Assembly (NCBI RefSeq): GCF_030253575.1 | Contig: NC_080559.1 | Location: forward strand, 26,934,501-26,998,500 | DNA: 64,000 nt | Direction: 5' to 3' | Source of the DNA: Rhododendron vialii | Taxonomy: Eukaryota > Streptophyta > Magnoliopsida > Ericales > Ericaceae | Shown here: one piece after another, positions 27,367-40,045 of the stretch | How positions within the stretch are numbered: the stretch's first letter is position 1 | Layout: every line of letters begins with the position of its first letter | The notes under the pieces: model-generated | Database searches by the model: none | Seen by the model: only the letters and a program-made list of their open reading frames with translations | Told to the model about the DNA's origin: nothing | Program-made: the position numbers and the translations under genes

Positions 27367-30137
27367 ATGAATTTAGCTTCACATAAAGGAGATTCACCAA
27401 TAGTTGCCTATCCAAGGACCCTTTCGTTGATTGTTGCTTCAGCTTGTGGACTAGTAGTCATTCTAGCTCTCGCTTCACTGCTTCTTGTTTCACAACCAGT
27501 TGGGTCTACCATTCGTGTATACTTCTATGGAATCGACCATTCGAGTAATTTTGATTCATTGTCTTGGGGCAACCCAACACTTCATGATTCGCCCAATGAT
27601 GCCAATGAAGAGAGGACAAACATTGTGGCTCAACAAGGGGAAGAGGCCTCTGAAAATTCTACACTTTTCAATGTTACGGAGGATGTTGAAGACATTGGAA
27701 CAACTCCCCCAGGTTTAGTATATAGTTCTGATGCTATGCAGCCAGGACTTGATGCTTCATCTTTATCTCCTGCACCTGTAAATCAGAGTGGTTCAGCTGA
27801 TTCAGGTACCTCCAAATATTTTTATTTCCTCTGAATCATATTTCTAAACTCAATTATGTCAATTTTTACTTCGCATGGCTAAAACTAACTTGAGGTTTCC
27901 TTGATAAATATGTAGGTTGTGATTTGTATCATGGAAAATGGGTGTATGATTCATCTGGATCACTATACACGAATAACTCATGCCCCGTCCTGCCGCAAGA
28001 ACATAACTGCCAGGGAAATGGGAGGCCTGACAAAGGCTATGAAAATTGGCAGTGGAAGCCTGCCAAGTGTGACCTCCCCCGATTTGATGCAAAGAAGTTT
28101 TTAGAGTTGATGAGGGGGAAGACATTAGCTTTCATCGGCGACTCACTTGCTCGGAACCAGATGCAGTCACTATTGTGTATCCTCTGGCAGGCAAGTATTG
28201 TGCATACTTTGGCAGATGGAGTTACCATTTGTGCATCCTTTGTGCGTCTTTAGCTTTCTAAAATGATGAAGTTCTATCAATGAACCTTGCTGCTATTAGT
28301 TGGTGTTTATTTTTTTTTAGTGGTGGCCAGTGCCTCAACAATATTGTGACAACGGATGTTTTTCTCCGAATTTGACTCTTCGTCTGTATGAGTCACAGAA
28401 TTTCCATCCTGCTTGATAATAAGGCCAGATGCATGTTTGCTCTTGAGCAACTATGCCTCAAACTAGTGGGCCTTGGTTGCCTTTATGTTACTCTCTTATT
28501 GGTTATCCACAACAACAACAATAATAGAACCCATCTAGTCCCCAGTCATTGGGGGTTTGGACGGGGGGAGGATTGAAGACAGACCTAACCTTTGGCAATA
28601 TATGCACAAAGTGACTGCTTTCAGAATACCATTGAAACAGTGGCCCCCCTATACCTCCAAGAACCGAGGAGCCGAAGGGACGTTTTGCTGTGGAACCATG
28701 CCCCCAAATCAAAGCAGGTAGGCATCAGAGAGGACATGCCTAGAGACCCAAATTAATTTTTGTGCACATTACCATGCTTTCTTCATTCATAGTCTAATTT
28801 TCAAAATATCATGTCTTAGATAGGAGCATTGTTTTTTTCTTTTCTATTGCTGTCAGTTTGAAAGATTTCGCTTATCTAGCCTCTTTCTTTCCCTTTTGAC
28901 CATGAGGGTGGTCATGTAATTTGATTATTTTAGAAAGAGTTGGTCTTTTTAGAGGCAGAACTTTACGCAGAGTTGACGAATTTTGAATTCATAAGTTGAT
29001 ACAAAGATTCTTCGGCTTGGTTCAGTATAGCCTATGGCTGCATGTATGATAAGATTGATGTCAATCTTGAAAAACGTTCGTGCCTCTTCTGGTTGTATCA
29101 CCCACTAGTATTCGTGGAATGAAGATACAGGATCAATGCATCACGCCTATCAAGTGATCAAGATCTTCCCCTTTTCATACTTTTTGTGTAGTTATTTGGC
29201 CTCTGGCCATCAAATGGAAAGGAGGCATAGTCTCTGTCCAACAGTCGGCCTGAAACTTAATCGACTAGCTATCAAGTTTGTATATTCCTTACATCTTATG
29301 ATTATTTGATGGATGTTGGCAAATTTCCAGGTTGAAGTTCCGAAAAAACGAGGGAAAACAATGCATCGCTACTTTTTCAGATCAACGTCTACAATGATTG
29401 TCCGAATATGGTCCGAACGGCTGCTCCACCAAACGTCCAAGCCATTTGATATTGTTCCAGAGGGTGTGGTCAAGGTCTACCTCGATGCACCAGATGAGGT
29501 CATCATGAATCTCATCCCTAGTTTTGACGTGATTGTCCTTTCATCCAGCCACTGGTTCACGAAGCAATCCGTCTATATCTTGAACAACGAGATTGTGGGA
29601 GGACAGTTGTGGTGGCCGGACAAGTCTCGCCCTATGAAGGTAAACAACGTTGAGGCTTTTGGAATATCCGTGGAGACAATTCTCCATGCCCTGGTTACAC
29701 ATCCGAATTACACCGGTCTGACCATTGTTCGTTCCTATTCGCCCGATCATTACGAGGGTGGGGCCTGGAATACGGGAGGATCGTGCACAGGAAAAATAAA
29801 GCCTGCTTTAGATAGTGAAATAGTCGAAAATGGATATACGAATATAATGCACGAGAAACAGGTGATGGGTTTTAACCGTGCAATCCGGAAGAGGACGAAC
29901 AGATCGAAACTGAAGTTGATGGACATTACGGAAGCCTTTGGGTATCGCCATGATGGGCATCCCGGTCCTTATAGGGATCCCGACCCGAACAAGAAAACCA
30001 AACGTGGGCCGGATGGGAAGCCCCCGCCGCAGGATTGCTTGCACTGGTGTACGCCAGGTCCAGTCGATACATGGAATGAGTTGATGCTTGAAATAATTAG
30101 GAGAGAATTTGAGGGTAGCCGTAGCCCCTATCCTTGA
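27367..30137 (+). CDS. Trichome-birefringence-like (YLS7/TBL17 group) polysaccharide O-acetyltransferase
   Basis: Golgi type II membrane protein that by family knowledge transfers acetyl groups to cell-wall polysaccharide (xylan, mannan or pectin, depending on member). Exons 27367-27805, 27916-28190 and 29331-30137 join in phase to 506 residues. A short N-terminal tail is followed by one hydrophobic anchor (LSLIVASACGLVVILALASLLLV, about residues 22-44), a Ser/Asn/Glu-rich stem, the TBL domain starting GCDLYHGKWVYD, the catalytic GDS motif in FIGDSLARNQ, and the C-terminal DxxH motif in QDCLHWCTPGPVDTWNE. Both catalytic motifs and several Cys are intact. The phrase LLCILWQ-VEVP across intron 2 resembles YLS7/TBL17-18. 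ATG at 27367 was preferred; no earlier in-frame ATG is visible. Intron 2 begins with GC (see findings). Substrate not predictable from sequence. Confidence 0.92.
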
Positions 30138-31532
30138 GAGTTTTTGGGTGATTTGAAAGGTGTATTTTGTCCACGAAAAGCATGGAAATTTATGGCTATG
30201 TTTAGCTTAGTCCTGTTTCTTTTAAGAGGGAGATACTAGTTCATAGAGAAAACAAAGAGTTTAACTTATACAGGAAAGTCACAACAAGCTTATTATCTTG
30301 TTGAATTATAGATTGCTAATTTTATTACCAGATATGTTAAAAAGTTCTTTATTCAGCTCCATCTGAGTGTCTAGTCTATCTTACATTTGTTCCAAGGTTC
30401 CTATTTCCATCAGAAATCTATTGGGTGCTTTTGGGGCGGTTGGTGCCTTAACTCCCCTTAGCACGACACAACTTTGTGAAGTCCTTCGCCAAATGCATAA
30501 AGCTCACACGAATATGAGATTTGGCGTACTGTTGGGGAAATCACTTAACCGTACCCCAAGACCACTGATTAATTTCTTGCATCCCACGTAAATTAAGTAC
30601 TCCCTTTGTGATGGCTATATATAAGATGTCCGTCCATTGACCATATTGCTCTTAATTCCATCACATCAGTTAATTATATATTTGAAATGGTTAGTAGGCC
30701 GTACTTAATCTTCATTATGACTTCATAATTCTTTAGACTCTATTCTGATACAAGGAGTATATGGCAATTGAAGGATGAAGATGTCTAGGATCGATAATCA
30801 AACTAAACCAAACCAAATCAAGTGATTGATTCAAGTCGTAGCTACCAATCAATTGTTTTCTCCATTAAAGTCTATCAAGGACATTATGCTCCGTGAAATG
30901 CCCTAACATAACTCTATTTGTAATTAGATTCGTGTCAAAAAGATTCAAAAAATTTCCAACAAGGTTTTTTTATGTGCTGATCAAGGTATTGAATCTCGTA
31001 CCGTACTAGCCGATACATTGACCAAATTAATCCATTACCCTACGCCTCTAATTTCGTTCTAGCTCAAATACTGATCGTTATTTGTAAGTACTTGCAATAC
31101 TGTACGATATACCGGACTAATTTTAAATTTTGTGAAATAACAATAATTGCGATAAATTCAAAATAATACTGGATATCTCATCGGTATCGACACATACTGT
31201 ATCTATACGAAAACTAATACTCTAACTGATACGGTATTCAAAACTTTGGTGCTGATTATCTATCACCTAATGCACAACTCGATAAGAAGAGTAGAAATAA
31301 TCTATTCCATATAGTTAGGTTGAGTTCTGCTACAGATTTTTTGATTTTTTCTTGTTTTGTCCTTATCCAAACAAAATTTTGCGTTTCTTAGTTTTACATC
31401 TAATTTTTGTGGGATGAATTTAAAAAGTAAAAATATTACTTTCACCTAAATATTTTTTTGAAATATCCAATATAAAGCCAACAAAACCGGCTTCATACCT
31501 AAACTAACACAATCTGTTTTTTATGAGAGCTG
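30138..31532. other. TBL 3' flank and AT-rich spacer
   Basis: The first 150-250 bases are probably 3' UTR. 31340-31500 is a partial hairpin-family repeat (TTTTGTCCTTATCC, then TGTGGGATGAATT, then CAATATAAAGCC). No other gene. Confidence 0.45.
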
Positions 31533-31823
31533 TTAATCGCCCATCTCGTGTCAGGGCCCCCCGACACGGGCTCTCTCCATTTTCCCCTTTTACCCTCACT
31601 TTCACCTGCATTCTCTCTCTCTCACTTCAGTCTCACTAACCCTTATTTTATTTTTTGTTATAAAATTTTAAATTTCACGTATTTATTTTTAATAAATTAT
31701 ATATTTTTGAAATCTACTCAACGAAACCTATCAAACGAGCCTAATATTGATGGTGAAATAATGCAAAACTGGAAAACTATATTTTTGTGATAGTTTAAAC
31801 TGTCTAAAAAGATTGAAAAACTA

Positions 31824-32931
31824 TATCTCTTAGGGTTAATCAACGAGAGCCCTAAAGCCAAAATTTAATTATGACCATTTAGGATAAAATGATCAAAAAA
31901 TAAAATCTTTCCACCGGTTCAAATGGATTGAAATTTGGAACATGTAATTTTTTAACCATATTATCTCTTTGTTTTTAATTTTTTGGGCCAAATATATTAT
32001 CTCTTTATTTTTATTTTTTTTCCTTTATTTTTTTTAAACTTCTATATTTAAGTTTTCAAATAAATTATGTATGTTGAATCCACTTAAATTTACTTTATAT
32101 TTTTTTGAACAGTTAATAATGCAAACTAAAATCAAACTTCATTTAATTATAATTGAGTATATAAAATCAATACATGAATATAAATAAATACACAAATTTA
32201 GTCAATATTTTTCGCCAAATTGTGGTCATCGTCCCGGCGAATCTATCTGCATTACTTCGTACCACAATTGGAGGCATACTTCATAAGGATGAGCCCCATC
32301 TGCGTGCTTCATCTGATGCATTTGGCCTCCACCATATGATGATGGGTGGTACAGGGTAATGAGAGTATAAAAAAATATGCACGAAGTGATTGCCATTAAC
32401 ATGACCAATAGCTATATGTTTGGGCGCTGCGAATAGAACTGGATGGGAGCTCAACGGTAAGTGAGTGAGAGAACTTGAAGCAATCATATCGAATGTATGC
32501 AGCATAACGTGTATGTTGATGCGATGACAAGTCCCAATAGTATAGAATCCATCTAATGATCCTCTGGTGTCGATGGTTGGAAGCAACGAAGTCTTTGTAG
32601 CACTTGGTATATATAATCACATTTTGGATAAAGCTGATCGTACGGCCCCCAATTTTGTTCAATCTCTTGCAAGTTTGAACCAATGGTCATAATTAAATCT
32701 TTTTTGAACCAACATAATTAAATCTTTTTTGAACCAACAGGCAATTTTGAATCAATGCTTAATTTTTTTAACTTTAGATGGTTTATATATTTCAAAATAT
32801 AGTTAAAAAATTAAGTGTTCTAAATTTCAATCCGTTTGAACCGGTGGAAAGATTTTATTTTTTGATCATTTTATCCTAAATGGTCATAATTAAATTTTGA
32901 CTCTACAACTCTCGTTGAATAGCCCTAAGAA
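31824..32931. mobile_element. Foldback element with TCTCTTAGGG ends, enlarged copy
   Basis: Left arm TATCTCTTAGGGTTAATC and ACGAGAG, then CTTTCCACCGGTTC; the right arm is the reverse (GAACCGGTGGAAAG, CTCTCGTTGAATAGCCCTAAGA). About 540 bp of unrelated sequence (about 32150-32690) sits between the arms, unlike the compact copy next door. Confidence 0.65.
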
Positions 32932-32937
32932 AGTCTT

Positions 32938-33257
32938 AGAATCAAATATCTCTTAGGGCTAATTAACGAGAGTCATAAAGTTAAAATTTAATTATAACCA
33001 TTTAGGATAAAATGATTGAAAAACTAAAATCTTTCCACCGGTTCAAATGAATTGAAATTTGGAACACTTAATTTTTTAAACCTTTTTAGACAGTTTATAT
33101 ATTTAAAAATATATTTAAAAAATTAAGTGTTCCAAATTTCAATCCGTTTGAACCGGTGGAAAGATTTTAGTTTTCTGATCATTTTATCCTAAATGGTCAT
33201 AATTAAATTTTGACTCTAGTGCTCTCGTTGATTAGGCCCTAAGAGATATTTGATTCT
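32938..33257. mobile_element. Compact foldback element, 320 bp, near-perfect hairpin
   Basis: AGAATCAAATATCTCTTAGG at the left is exactly mirrored at the right (CCTAAGAGATATTTGATTCT), and the arms of about 150 bp pair almost throughout. Same family as 31824-32931. Confidence 0.75.
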
Positions 33258-33541
33258 ACAAGTTCAAAAATTCATTATGATCATTGAAGATAAAATGATA
33301 AAAAAAATAAGATTTTTTCACTGATTCAACCGGATTAAAAATCGGAACACTAAAATAATTTTAAATAAATAAAAAAGAAAAAAGATACAGAGTACGTATA
33401 AACATTAGTATTTAAATAAAGAAAAAATAACAGAAAATAAGTTCGGATAATTTTGGGCCCAAGCGGTTTATTTTCGTAATAGGAGTGTACCCGTGTCGGG
33501 GGGTCTGACACACGAGGGGTGCGATTAATTAGGCCATCCAC

Positions 33542-34318
33542 AGTGGTATAATTAAATGCCAATTGTTTTTAAAGTTAACAATGTTGGTGCAAAAGATTAT
33601 GTACTCACAATGGTATAATCAAACTTAGCAACATCTTTAGAAATAATCAAATTTTGGGCTTTGAATAACCAAAACTAACAACCTTTTTCAATAATCAAAA
33701 TTTGTGAATCCTACACCACATAAGTTAACTAGTTTCAAAATTTGTATACACATGTGTTTCAACTAGTATTTTCTTCTTCCATTCTTCGCCCACTTTTTTT
33801 TTTTTTTGGTTAAAAAAATAAAATTAAAGAATAAAATTTTTATGTAGCCAAGCTTTTTCGCTACTCTATATCTTTTTCACTTCACCAACAAACTATTTCT
33901 CTTTCTTTTCCTCCAAAAGTGAAACTCGTATCTCTCGATCATCTACAATTCAATTCATCGTCGCCGGATTAAGGTATTTCACTCTTCTTTCCTATTTCTA
34001 CTACCTACCCCCGAAAAAAAAAAGGAAAAAATCATAATAGAAGGGAAGGAAATCACCGATATTTTTTTCCAAAATTAAGAGAAGGAATCGATATATTTTA
34101 ACTCATAAAAAACATAAATTGAGGGAAATGAAGGACGGGAAACAGGGGGAGAGAAAATGAAATTGCAGTGGATCCCATATTTTGATTATGGACTAAAAGT
34201 GACCATAGTGAAGCTTAACATTGTTAAGCTTAGCAACTTTTTAAATGAATAATCAAAAGCTGAAGTGTCAACTTTTGGTTATCTTTTTTTTATTATACCA
34301 ATGTGTGTGTGGATGGCC
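33542..34318. mobile_element. Tourist-like element, 777 bp, directly upstream of MAP65
   Basis: Ends GGCCATCCACAGTGGTATAA and TTATACCAATGTGTGTGTGG followed by ATGGCC, flanked by TTA on both sides (33539-33541, 34319-34321). Subterminal GTTAACAATGTTG / CAACATTGTTAAGC-like motifs are inverted too. The interior (33890-34000) has a leader-like CTC-rich stretch ending in AAGGTATTTC, which could be a captured 5' exon edge, but I cannot assign it. The same family begins at 63922. Confidence 0.75.
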
Positions 34319-34321
34319 TTA

Positions 34322-35710
34322 GTAATTGCCTTTTTCAATAGTTAGAAGGGAAACGTTTCCCTGCTTTCATTCCATTCAAAATGTTTCGAAGGCCCTCGTT
34401 GTGTTGCCCCATTCACAAGCCGTGATTGGTGTCGTCTTCTCCATGGTTACTAATACTTAGTTTTTGCAGCATTATCATCCACGCTCGTTCCTTCATCGCG
34501 CCATTCCCTCTGTAGCTCTGCCATCGTATAATATGGACGTAGATCATCCAATGCAAACGCTATAATCCCTCCGACATATCCCCTAGGCAGCGAAAGATAT
34601 CGCCGTAAATTCCTTCATCGTGGAAGCACTGATCAGGTTGGGTTTTGTGATTTCCTTTCATTTGATTTTCTCGCCTTCCATCGGTGTCCAACAAAATCAA
34701 GATGAAACGAAAAACGATAAATGAGGTTCATATACTGGACCGCTTTTAGGTGCTCGTTTGTTGTTTTTTTTGTTTTTCTTTTGGCTCATTTTTTGTTGCA
34801 TGATACACGTTGATATTTCTGTATCCTGACGGGAAATTTAGGCTTGGGATTTTTTGTCCTGTATTTTTCCAAGCAGCCAAAGATGTGCTTTTTCTTAATT
34901 GTTTGCGTTTGCATTAGGTTGATTAGATTAATTGGACGTAATTATGGTTCGATTGCGTATGGAAGGAATGTTTTTGGTTCGTGTTGGTAATGGTAGGTTG
35001 AGGAATCCAAAAGTGAAAATTTAGTTGTTTTGCACGATTTTTACCTTGCAGTCCGAGACAGAACAATACCAGATAACTTGCATTGTTTTAGGTTACACAT
35101 TCACGATACTCTCATGGCTAAGAAAATATCTAACATGCAAAGAAGAGTGATTTTTGTACGAATTCACTTTTGTTCCTTCTGCATTTATACGAGTGCAGAG
35201 ATTTAAAGGCTTGTATCGTTGCACTGGGAGCAGAAATGTGTTCTGCAAAACTTTACTCGGTTAAGAAGCTCGAAGCAGATTTTGTTCTTCACATGTACCA
35301 AAAAGAGATACTAGGATATTTAGCTGCATACAATATCCCTATATCAGCATCACTGTGGCAAAATGTTCACACTTCACGGGGTTGATGTAGCACAGGAAAC
35401 TTCCGCTAGGACTCATTTCATAGCTGTATAAATAGCACATTCGTTAACTTGATATACCTTTTCGACAAGTTATTTCTTACAGTATTTTGCAATATGTTGT
35501 GACCTAGGAGTGACAAATTTGCATAATCCATCAAACTTTGTCATTCTGCATATTATTAACAGTTTTTTGCAGTCTAAGGTTAGTTATGATTACTAAGGTC
35601 GTAGTATCTATTTTGGCTTTTCCCTGAATCAACTCTTGTGTTGTGCTTGTTTGGTGCATGTAGGTCAGGACTTTTAGAATATTGGTATCGGCAGATATAA
35701 TTGCTGAAAG
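34322..35710. other. Putative promoter and 5' UTR of MAP65
   Basis: 34380-34630 looks like a promoter or leader (CT-rich, GC higher than surroundings). An intron in the 5' UTR ending at the AG just before the MAP65 ATG region is likely but unproved. No separate gene. Confidence 0.4.
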
Positions 35711-38700
35711 ATGTCTGGTCGAAAGGATCCACTTTTGCAAGGGGAAACAACATGTGGCCCTCTTCTATATGAACTCCAGGTTTTCCTATATGGACCCTTA
35801 GTTATATATCTACTCAATCATTCATTTCTTGTTTCCTTTCTCTTCCTTCGAGAAATAAATTGTTGAAGCTTATTATCCTTAGCTTGACATTAATATATTA
35901 TGTTCCTTGTTCGTTGGTATAATCAGGCAATATGGGATGAAGTCGGGGAGTCTGAAACTGAAAGGAATAAAATGTTGCTTGATATTGAACAAGAATGCTT
36001 AGAAGTATACAAAAGAATGGTAGATCAGGCAAACCGATGTAGAGCTCAGCTAAGACAAGCAATTGCAGATTATCAAGCAGAGATTGCGGCTATCTACTCC
36101 GCAATGGGAGAGAGACAAGTACAAATCCGGCAGGTTGATGGTAGCTCTTTCTCAATAAATATATGAAAGATTGGAATTTCATATATGTTACTGGTGAACT
36201 TTCCAACCACAAGTGTGCGTAGTTCAGGGCTTCAGGCTAAATGAATCTTCGAAAGTTTAAGTGCAGTTTCAAAAACTGTGAAAACTGATGATATCGGGCT
36301 CACTGTTAGATGGAAATAGGCATACTAACTATGAGCACAATCACTATTATGAGTGGTGAGTGTACAGTTCTCATAAGTTGCAGAGGGTTTAATGGAAAAT
36401 CACCAAGACAAAGAAAATGTAGAGAACATGCAGTTAATATAAGCTAGTGCAATTACTAATCACTTATGAGTAAAGGAACTGCGCCCAGTTCAGTCTTCGT
36501 TATTGGGGCTTGTTAAGGGGTAGAGGAAGGTTGGGTATAGACCAAAGTGACACCTAACTCTTGCATTACATGCACAAAGTGGCTGCACCATATGAGAACA
36601 AAAAACAATCAAACGTGATGAACTTGCCGCCCTTGCCTGTTAATTGGCGCATGATTGTTTCGACATTGTAAAGACGAAAGAGTATACTCCAGAAGTCTAA
36701 CAAGGTTTATTCTATGGACTAAAGATAGAAAAATGTCAAAAATGTTGAAGTTCAAAAAAAATAAAAATCAGAGACTGAAGAACGCAAGTAATCTCTCCTT
36801 TCAGTCCGATCATAATCCTTGTAGCTTGAAGGAAGAGCACACAGCTATTATTCTACAACTAGAGGAGATGCAGAAGAGGAAATGTGACAGAAGGAATCAA
36901 GTCAGAGAAGTTCTAGAGCAAATTCAGCAGATATCAAGTGAGATGCAATGTTTGTCTAGGTACACTCTGGCCAGCACAGTTGTGGATGAAACGGATTTGT
37001 CATTAAGAAAGCTCGAAGAATTGCAGGGAGAGCTGCAGGCACTTCAAAAGGAAAAGGTAATCATTGTTCATTTTGTTGTTGTCATTTCCTATGCAGTATA
37101 AATGCATTATCAATTTTAATTGCACTGTCAGATATTCTTGTGTTTCTTATATCAGTGTTTCTTTGCACATAGAGTGATCGGCTGAAGCACGTATTGGACC
37201 TCCTGAACACTTTGAAATCTTTGTGCTCGGTGCTTGGTATAGATTTCAAACAAACAGCTAATGAGGTTCATCCTAGTTTAGGTAATGATTGTGAAGGACC
37301 GAAGAACCCTAGTAAGGATTTTATTGTGCAGTTGGGAACTGCAATACAACAATTGAGAGAGGTTAAAATTAAAAGGATGCAGCAGGTAAATAGTGATTTG
37401 GATAAATTCCAGTTACTTTAAACTCATCTCCAATTTTTGTATCCTAAAAATATTCCGAACTGTGGCAGCTCCAAGATCTTGCAACTTCATTGTTGGAGCT
37501 TTGGAACTTGATGGACACACCAACTGAAGAGCAACAGAAGTTTCAGAATGTTACCTGTAATATAGCTGCTTCAGAACAAGAGATAACTGACCCCAACACG
37601 CTTTCTGTGGATTCAATTGATTCGGTGAGTTTTAATGATTTTGAACACAATTCATGCTTTGTGTTGGCTTCATCAATGTTGTGAGTTATGTGTGTTCTTT
37701 GTCTTCCTTTTTTTAGCATTGTTCCTCCTCCTTTTAACGAAGTTCCACTCTTTTGGCTCTCTATAGATTGGAAGGCGGTGTGTAGGGAATTCTCTTCATT
37801 TCTTTTTTTAGTTGTATTTTTCCTTTGGCGGGCAAACCTTTTCTCTTTTTTTCTTTTTCTTTTCTTTCTAATAGTTATTTTACTTGTTGCTGGTCATTAA
37901 TAGACTTATGCATGTGATCACCAGAGACATTTTCCTTTGCCGTAACTGAAAGAAGTGTAAAATTATCATTTAGGTTGAGGCAGAAGTTTCTCGGCTGGAA
38001 GAACTGAAAGCGAGCAAAATGAAGGAACTTGTTTCGAGGAAGAGATTGGAGCTGGAGGAGATTTGTCAAAAGATGCATTTGATTCCAGAATCAAACAGTG
38101 CAGTGGAAATTGCTATTGAAGCTGTTGAGTCAGGTATAGCAATAGACTAATGATACTAATAGCTCCATGACTTCTTTCAATTTTATGCACCAAATTTTTG
38201 GATACAGGGGAGTTGGATCCTGCTTGTGTCCTTGAACAGATTGAACTTCAAATTGGTAAAGCTAAGGAGGAGGCTTATAGCAGGATAGAAATACTCGATA
38301 AGATTGAGAAATGGTTGGCTGCACGTGAGGAAGAGTGTTGGCTTGAGGAGTATAACATGGTTGGATATTTTCTTTTTCCTTTTATTTGCTATTTCTTTGC
38401 TTTACATGATATTTTTTCTTACTCTCATCTTGATGTTTTTTTAGGATGATAACCGGTACAATGCTGGAAGAGGTACTCATCTTAATTTGAAGCGTGCTGA
38501 GAAAGCTCGTTCTTTGGTTAATAAACTTCCAGGTACACCATGCATCCTGTATGCAGGCAGTCGATTTTCCCTATAACCCAAAAAAGGAAAAAAAAAAATG
38601 ATGCTAGATTTCAGTAATGGGCCACATGTAGCCGCATGTCAAAGTTCTTTGTGACCAGATTATTATGTACTTGCTTCTCTCAGCTACATTGTCATATTAA

Positions 38701-39767
38701 TTTTTTGTTTGTGTTGTTGAAGGAATGGCGGAGGCTTTGGCTTCAAAAACCACATTATGGGAAAACGAGAGAGGCGTCGAGTTCACCTATGATGGTGTAG
38801 GTGCTATATGTAACTGTTTTGTGTTATCCTCTTCATTTATTTTATTGTAACAGACTTGTCCAACGCTATTTCCTACTATGTACCTGTCCAGATTCGACTT
38901 CTTTCCATGATTGAAGAGTACACCAGTTCACGGCAGGAGAAAGAGCAAGAGCGTAAGAGGCAGAGGGTACGGACTTCTTCTTTTACTAATCATGGGCTCA
39001 CTTGAGTGTATTATCCCTCTCGTATGTAGTTGTGGCTTGTGCACAAAACATTGATCTGTTCCAGGAGCAAAGGAGGCTTCAGGGGCAAACAATGGCAGAA
39101 CAGGAAGTACTTTTTGGTTCAAAACCAAGTCTTCTCAAGATACAAAGTGGAAAGAGGAGTCCTAGATTGTCTTCTGGTGGAGGGAGCAATAGAGGACACT
39201 CCGCCGCAGGAACAATGCCGCAAACTCCCAAAGACGATTCTCTTCCGTCTATTAAAGGTACTCATAATACCCATGAAGCCAAAAAAGAACACGAGTGTGC
39301 ACACAAAAAAACAGTTAATCATCCCAATGTTGATGCATTTGCAGCTTAATCAAACAGTGATTTTCTTCCTTTTACAATTTTTTCTTCTTTGGGGCTTGGA
39401 TGGAAAATTATCAATATTTCAAGTTGCTCCTTTACAAAACTGACAGAAATAGCATACAACGGTTTTCCTCTAGCTTTAATTGGACCTTTCTTTAAGGGGC
39501 GGTGGTATTGGTCCCTGGAGTTAGTCACTCCATTAGGCGGATTCCAATTTTCAAAAAATGAAAAGCAATGGTTTCTGGTACTTCATATCAAAGAATACTT
39601 TCAGTTTGTGTTTCACTTCATCATCGTAGGCAGTTCTTTTGAATGCAGTTAATGCTCATGAAGTAGAGTCACCCATGAAGCGGAGACCCTTCTCGCCTAT
39701 ATCTTCCAAAGAACCATCCAAGTCCAACACAACGACAAACTTAGCAGAAGATTTCAGCAAGAAGTAG
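35711..39767 (+). CDS. MAP65 family microtubule-associated protein (12 exons, 585 aa)
   Basis: MAP65/Ase1/PRC1 proteins dimerise and cross-link antiparallel microtubules in cortical arrays, spindle and phragmoplast. Exons: 35711-35779, 35927-36133, 36805-37056, 37173-37385, 37469-37624, 37974-38133, 38208-38359, 38445-38532, 38723-38796, 38892-38966, 39065-39257, 39649-39767; all phases agree. The N-terminus [20 protein letters not shown] leads to [20 protein letters not shown], the conserved MAP65 start, followed by long coiled-coil segments (dimerisation, spectrin-like). The conserved microtubule-binding region spans about residues 380-500 ([69 protein letters not shown]). The variable C-tail is Ser/Pro/Lys-rich, with possible CDK/MAPK sites (TPK, SPR, FSPIS), and ends at a TAG that may be a recent truncation (see the tail pseudogene). 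I cannot assign the paralog number. Confidence 0.93.
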
Positions 39768-40045
39768 AATGAGACACCGTGAAAAACAATTCAAATAAAC
39801 AATTCGAAATTCACCACGCCATTCGAGATAATTCCGGGTGCAGAGGAAGAGAAATAGGACTCCTAAAGCCATGGCAGTTCCAATGCAGACAGCCACGACG
39901 CATCACCTGGTCCGGTTGCTTGTGGTGGTAACCCTGCTGAAGATATTCGCAAAGAGAGTGAATACTCCTTTGAAGAAAGAAGAGCTGGCTTTTGTGCTTC
40001 CTAATACACATTCATTCAGAATCAGTAGTTCAGTACTCCAAATGT
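39768..40045 (+). pseudogene. Decayed C-terminal tail of MAP65
   Basis: Reading on past the MAP65 stop, the same frame continues with tail-like sequence (SKFTTPFEIIPGAEEEK) interrupted by TGA at 39780 and TAG at 39855. After a frame change it reads RTPKAMAVPMQTATT (39855-39901), and after another it reads NPAEDIRKESEYSFEERRAGF (about 39929-39992), then a further shift before VLPNTHSF. EYSFEERRAGF followed by VLP is a tail motif that I recall from many MAP65 proteins. The former 3' end of the gene is therefore still visible but cannot be translated in one frame. It now lies in the 3' UTR or beyond. Confidence 0.8.

Larger units (their letters stand above)
31533..33538. mobile_element. Terminal-inverted-repeat element, about 2.0 kb, containing nested foldbacks
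   Basis: Left end TTAATCGCCCATCTCGTGTC and the following GGGCCCCCCGACACGGG are mirrored at the right by CCCGTGTCGGGGGGTCTGAC and ACACGAGGGGTGCGATTAA. The 40-bp ends are GC-rich in an otherwise AT-rich region, which makes them conspicuous. No transposase. The interior is mostly foldback repeats (31824-32931, 32938-33257). Superfamily unresolved. Confidence 0.7.

Noticed and set aside
28318-28420. Possible extra TBL exon in intron 2
   Set aside because: The WQ-VEVP junction of the family is continuous without it and the reading frame there has no TBL motif.
30600-30765. Possible Stowaway-like MITE (TACTCCCTTTGTGATGG ... ACAAGGAGTATA)
   Set aside because: Ends are similar in style, but the inverted match is short and no clean TA duplication could be fixed.
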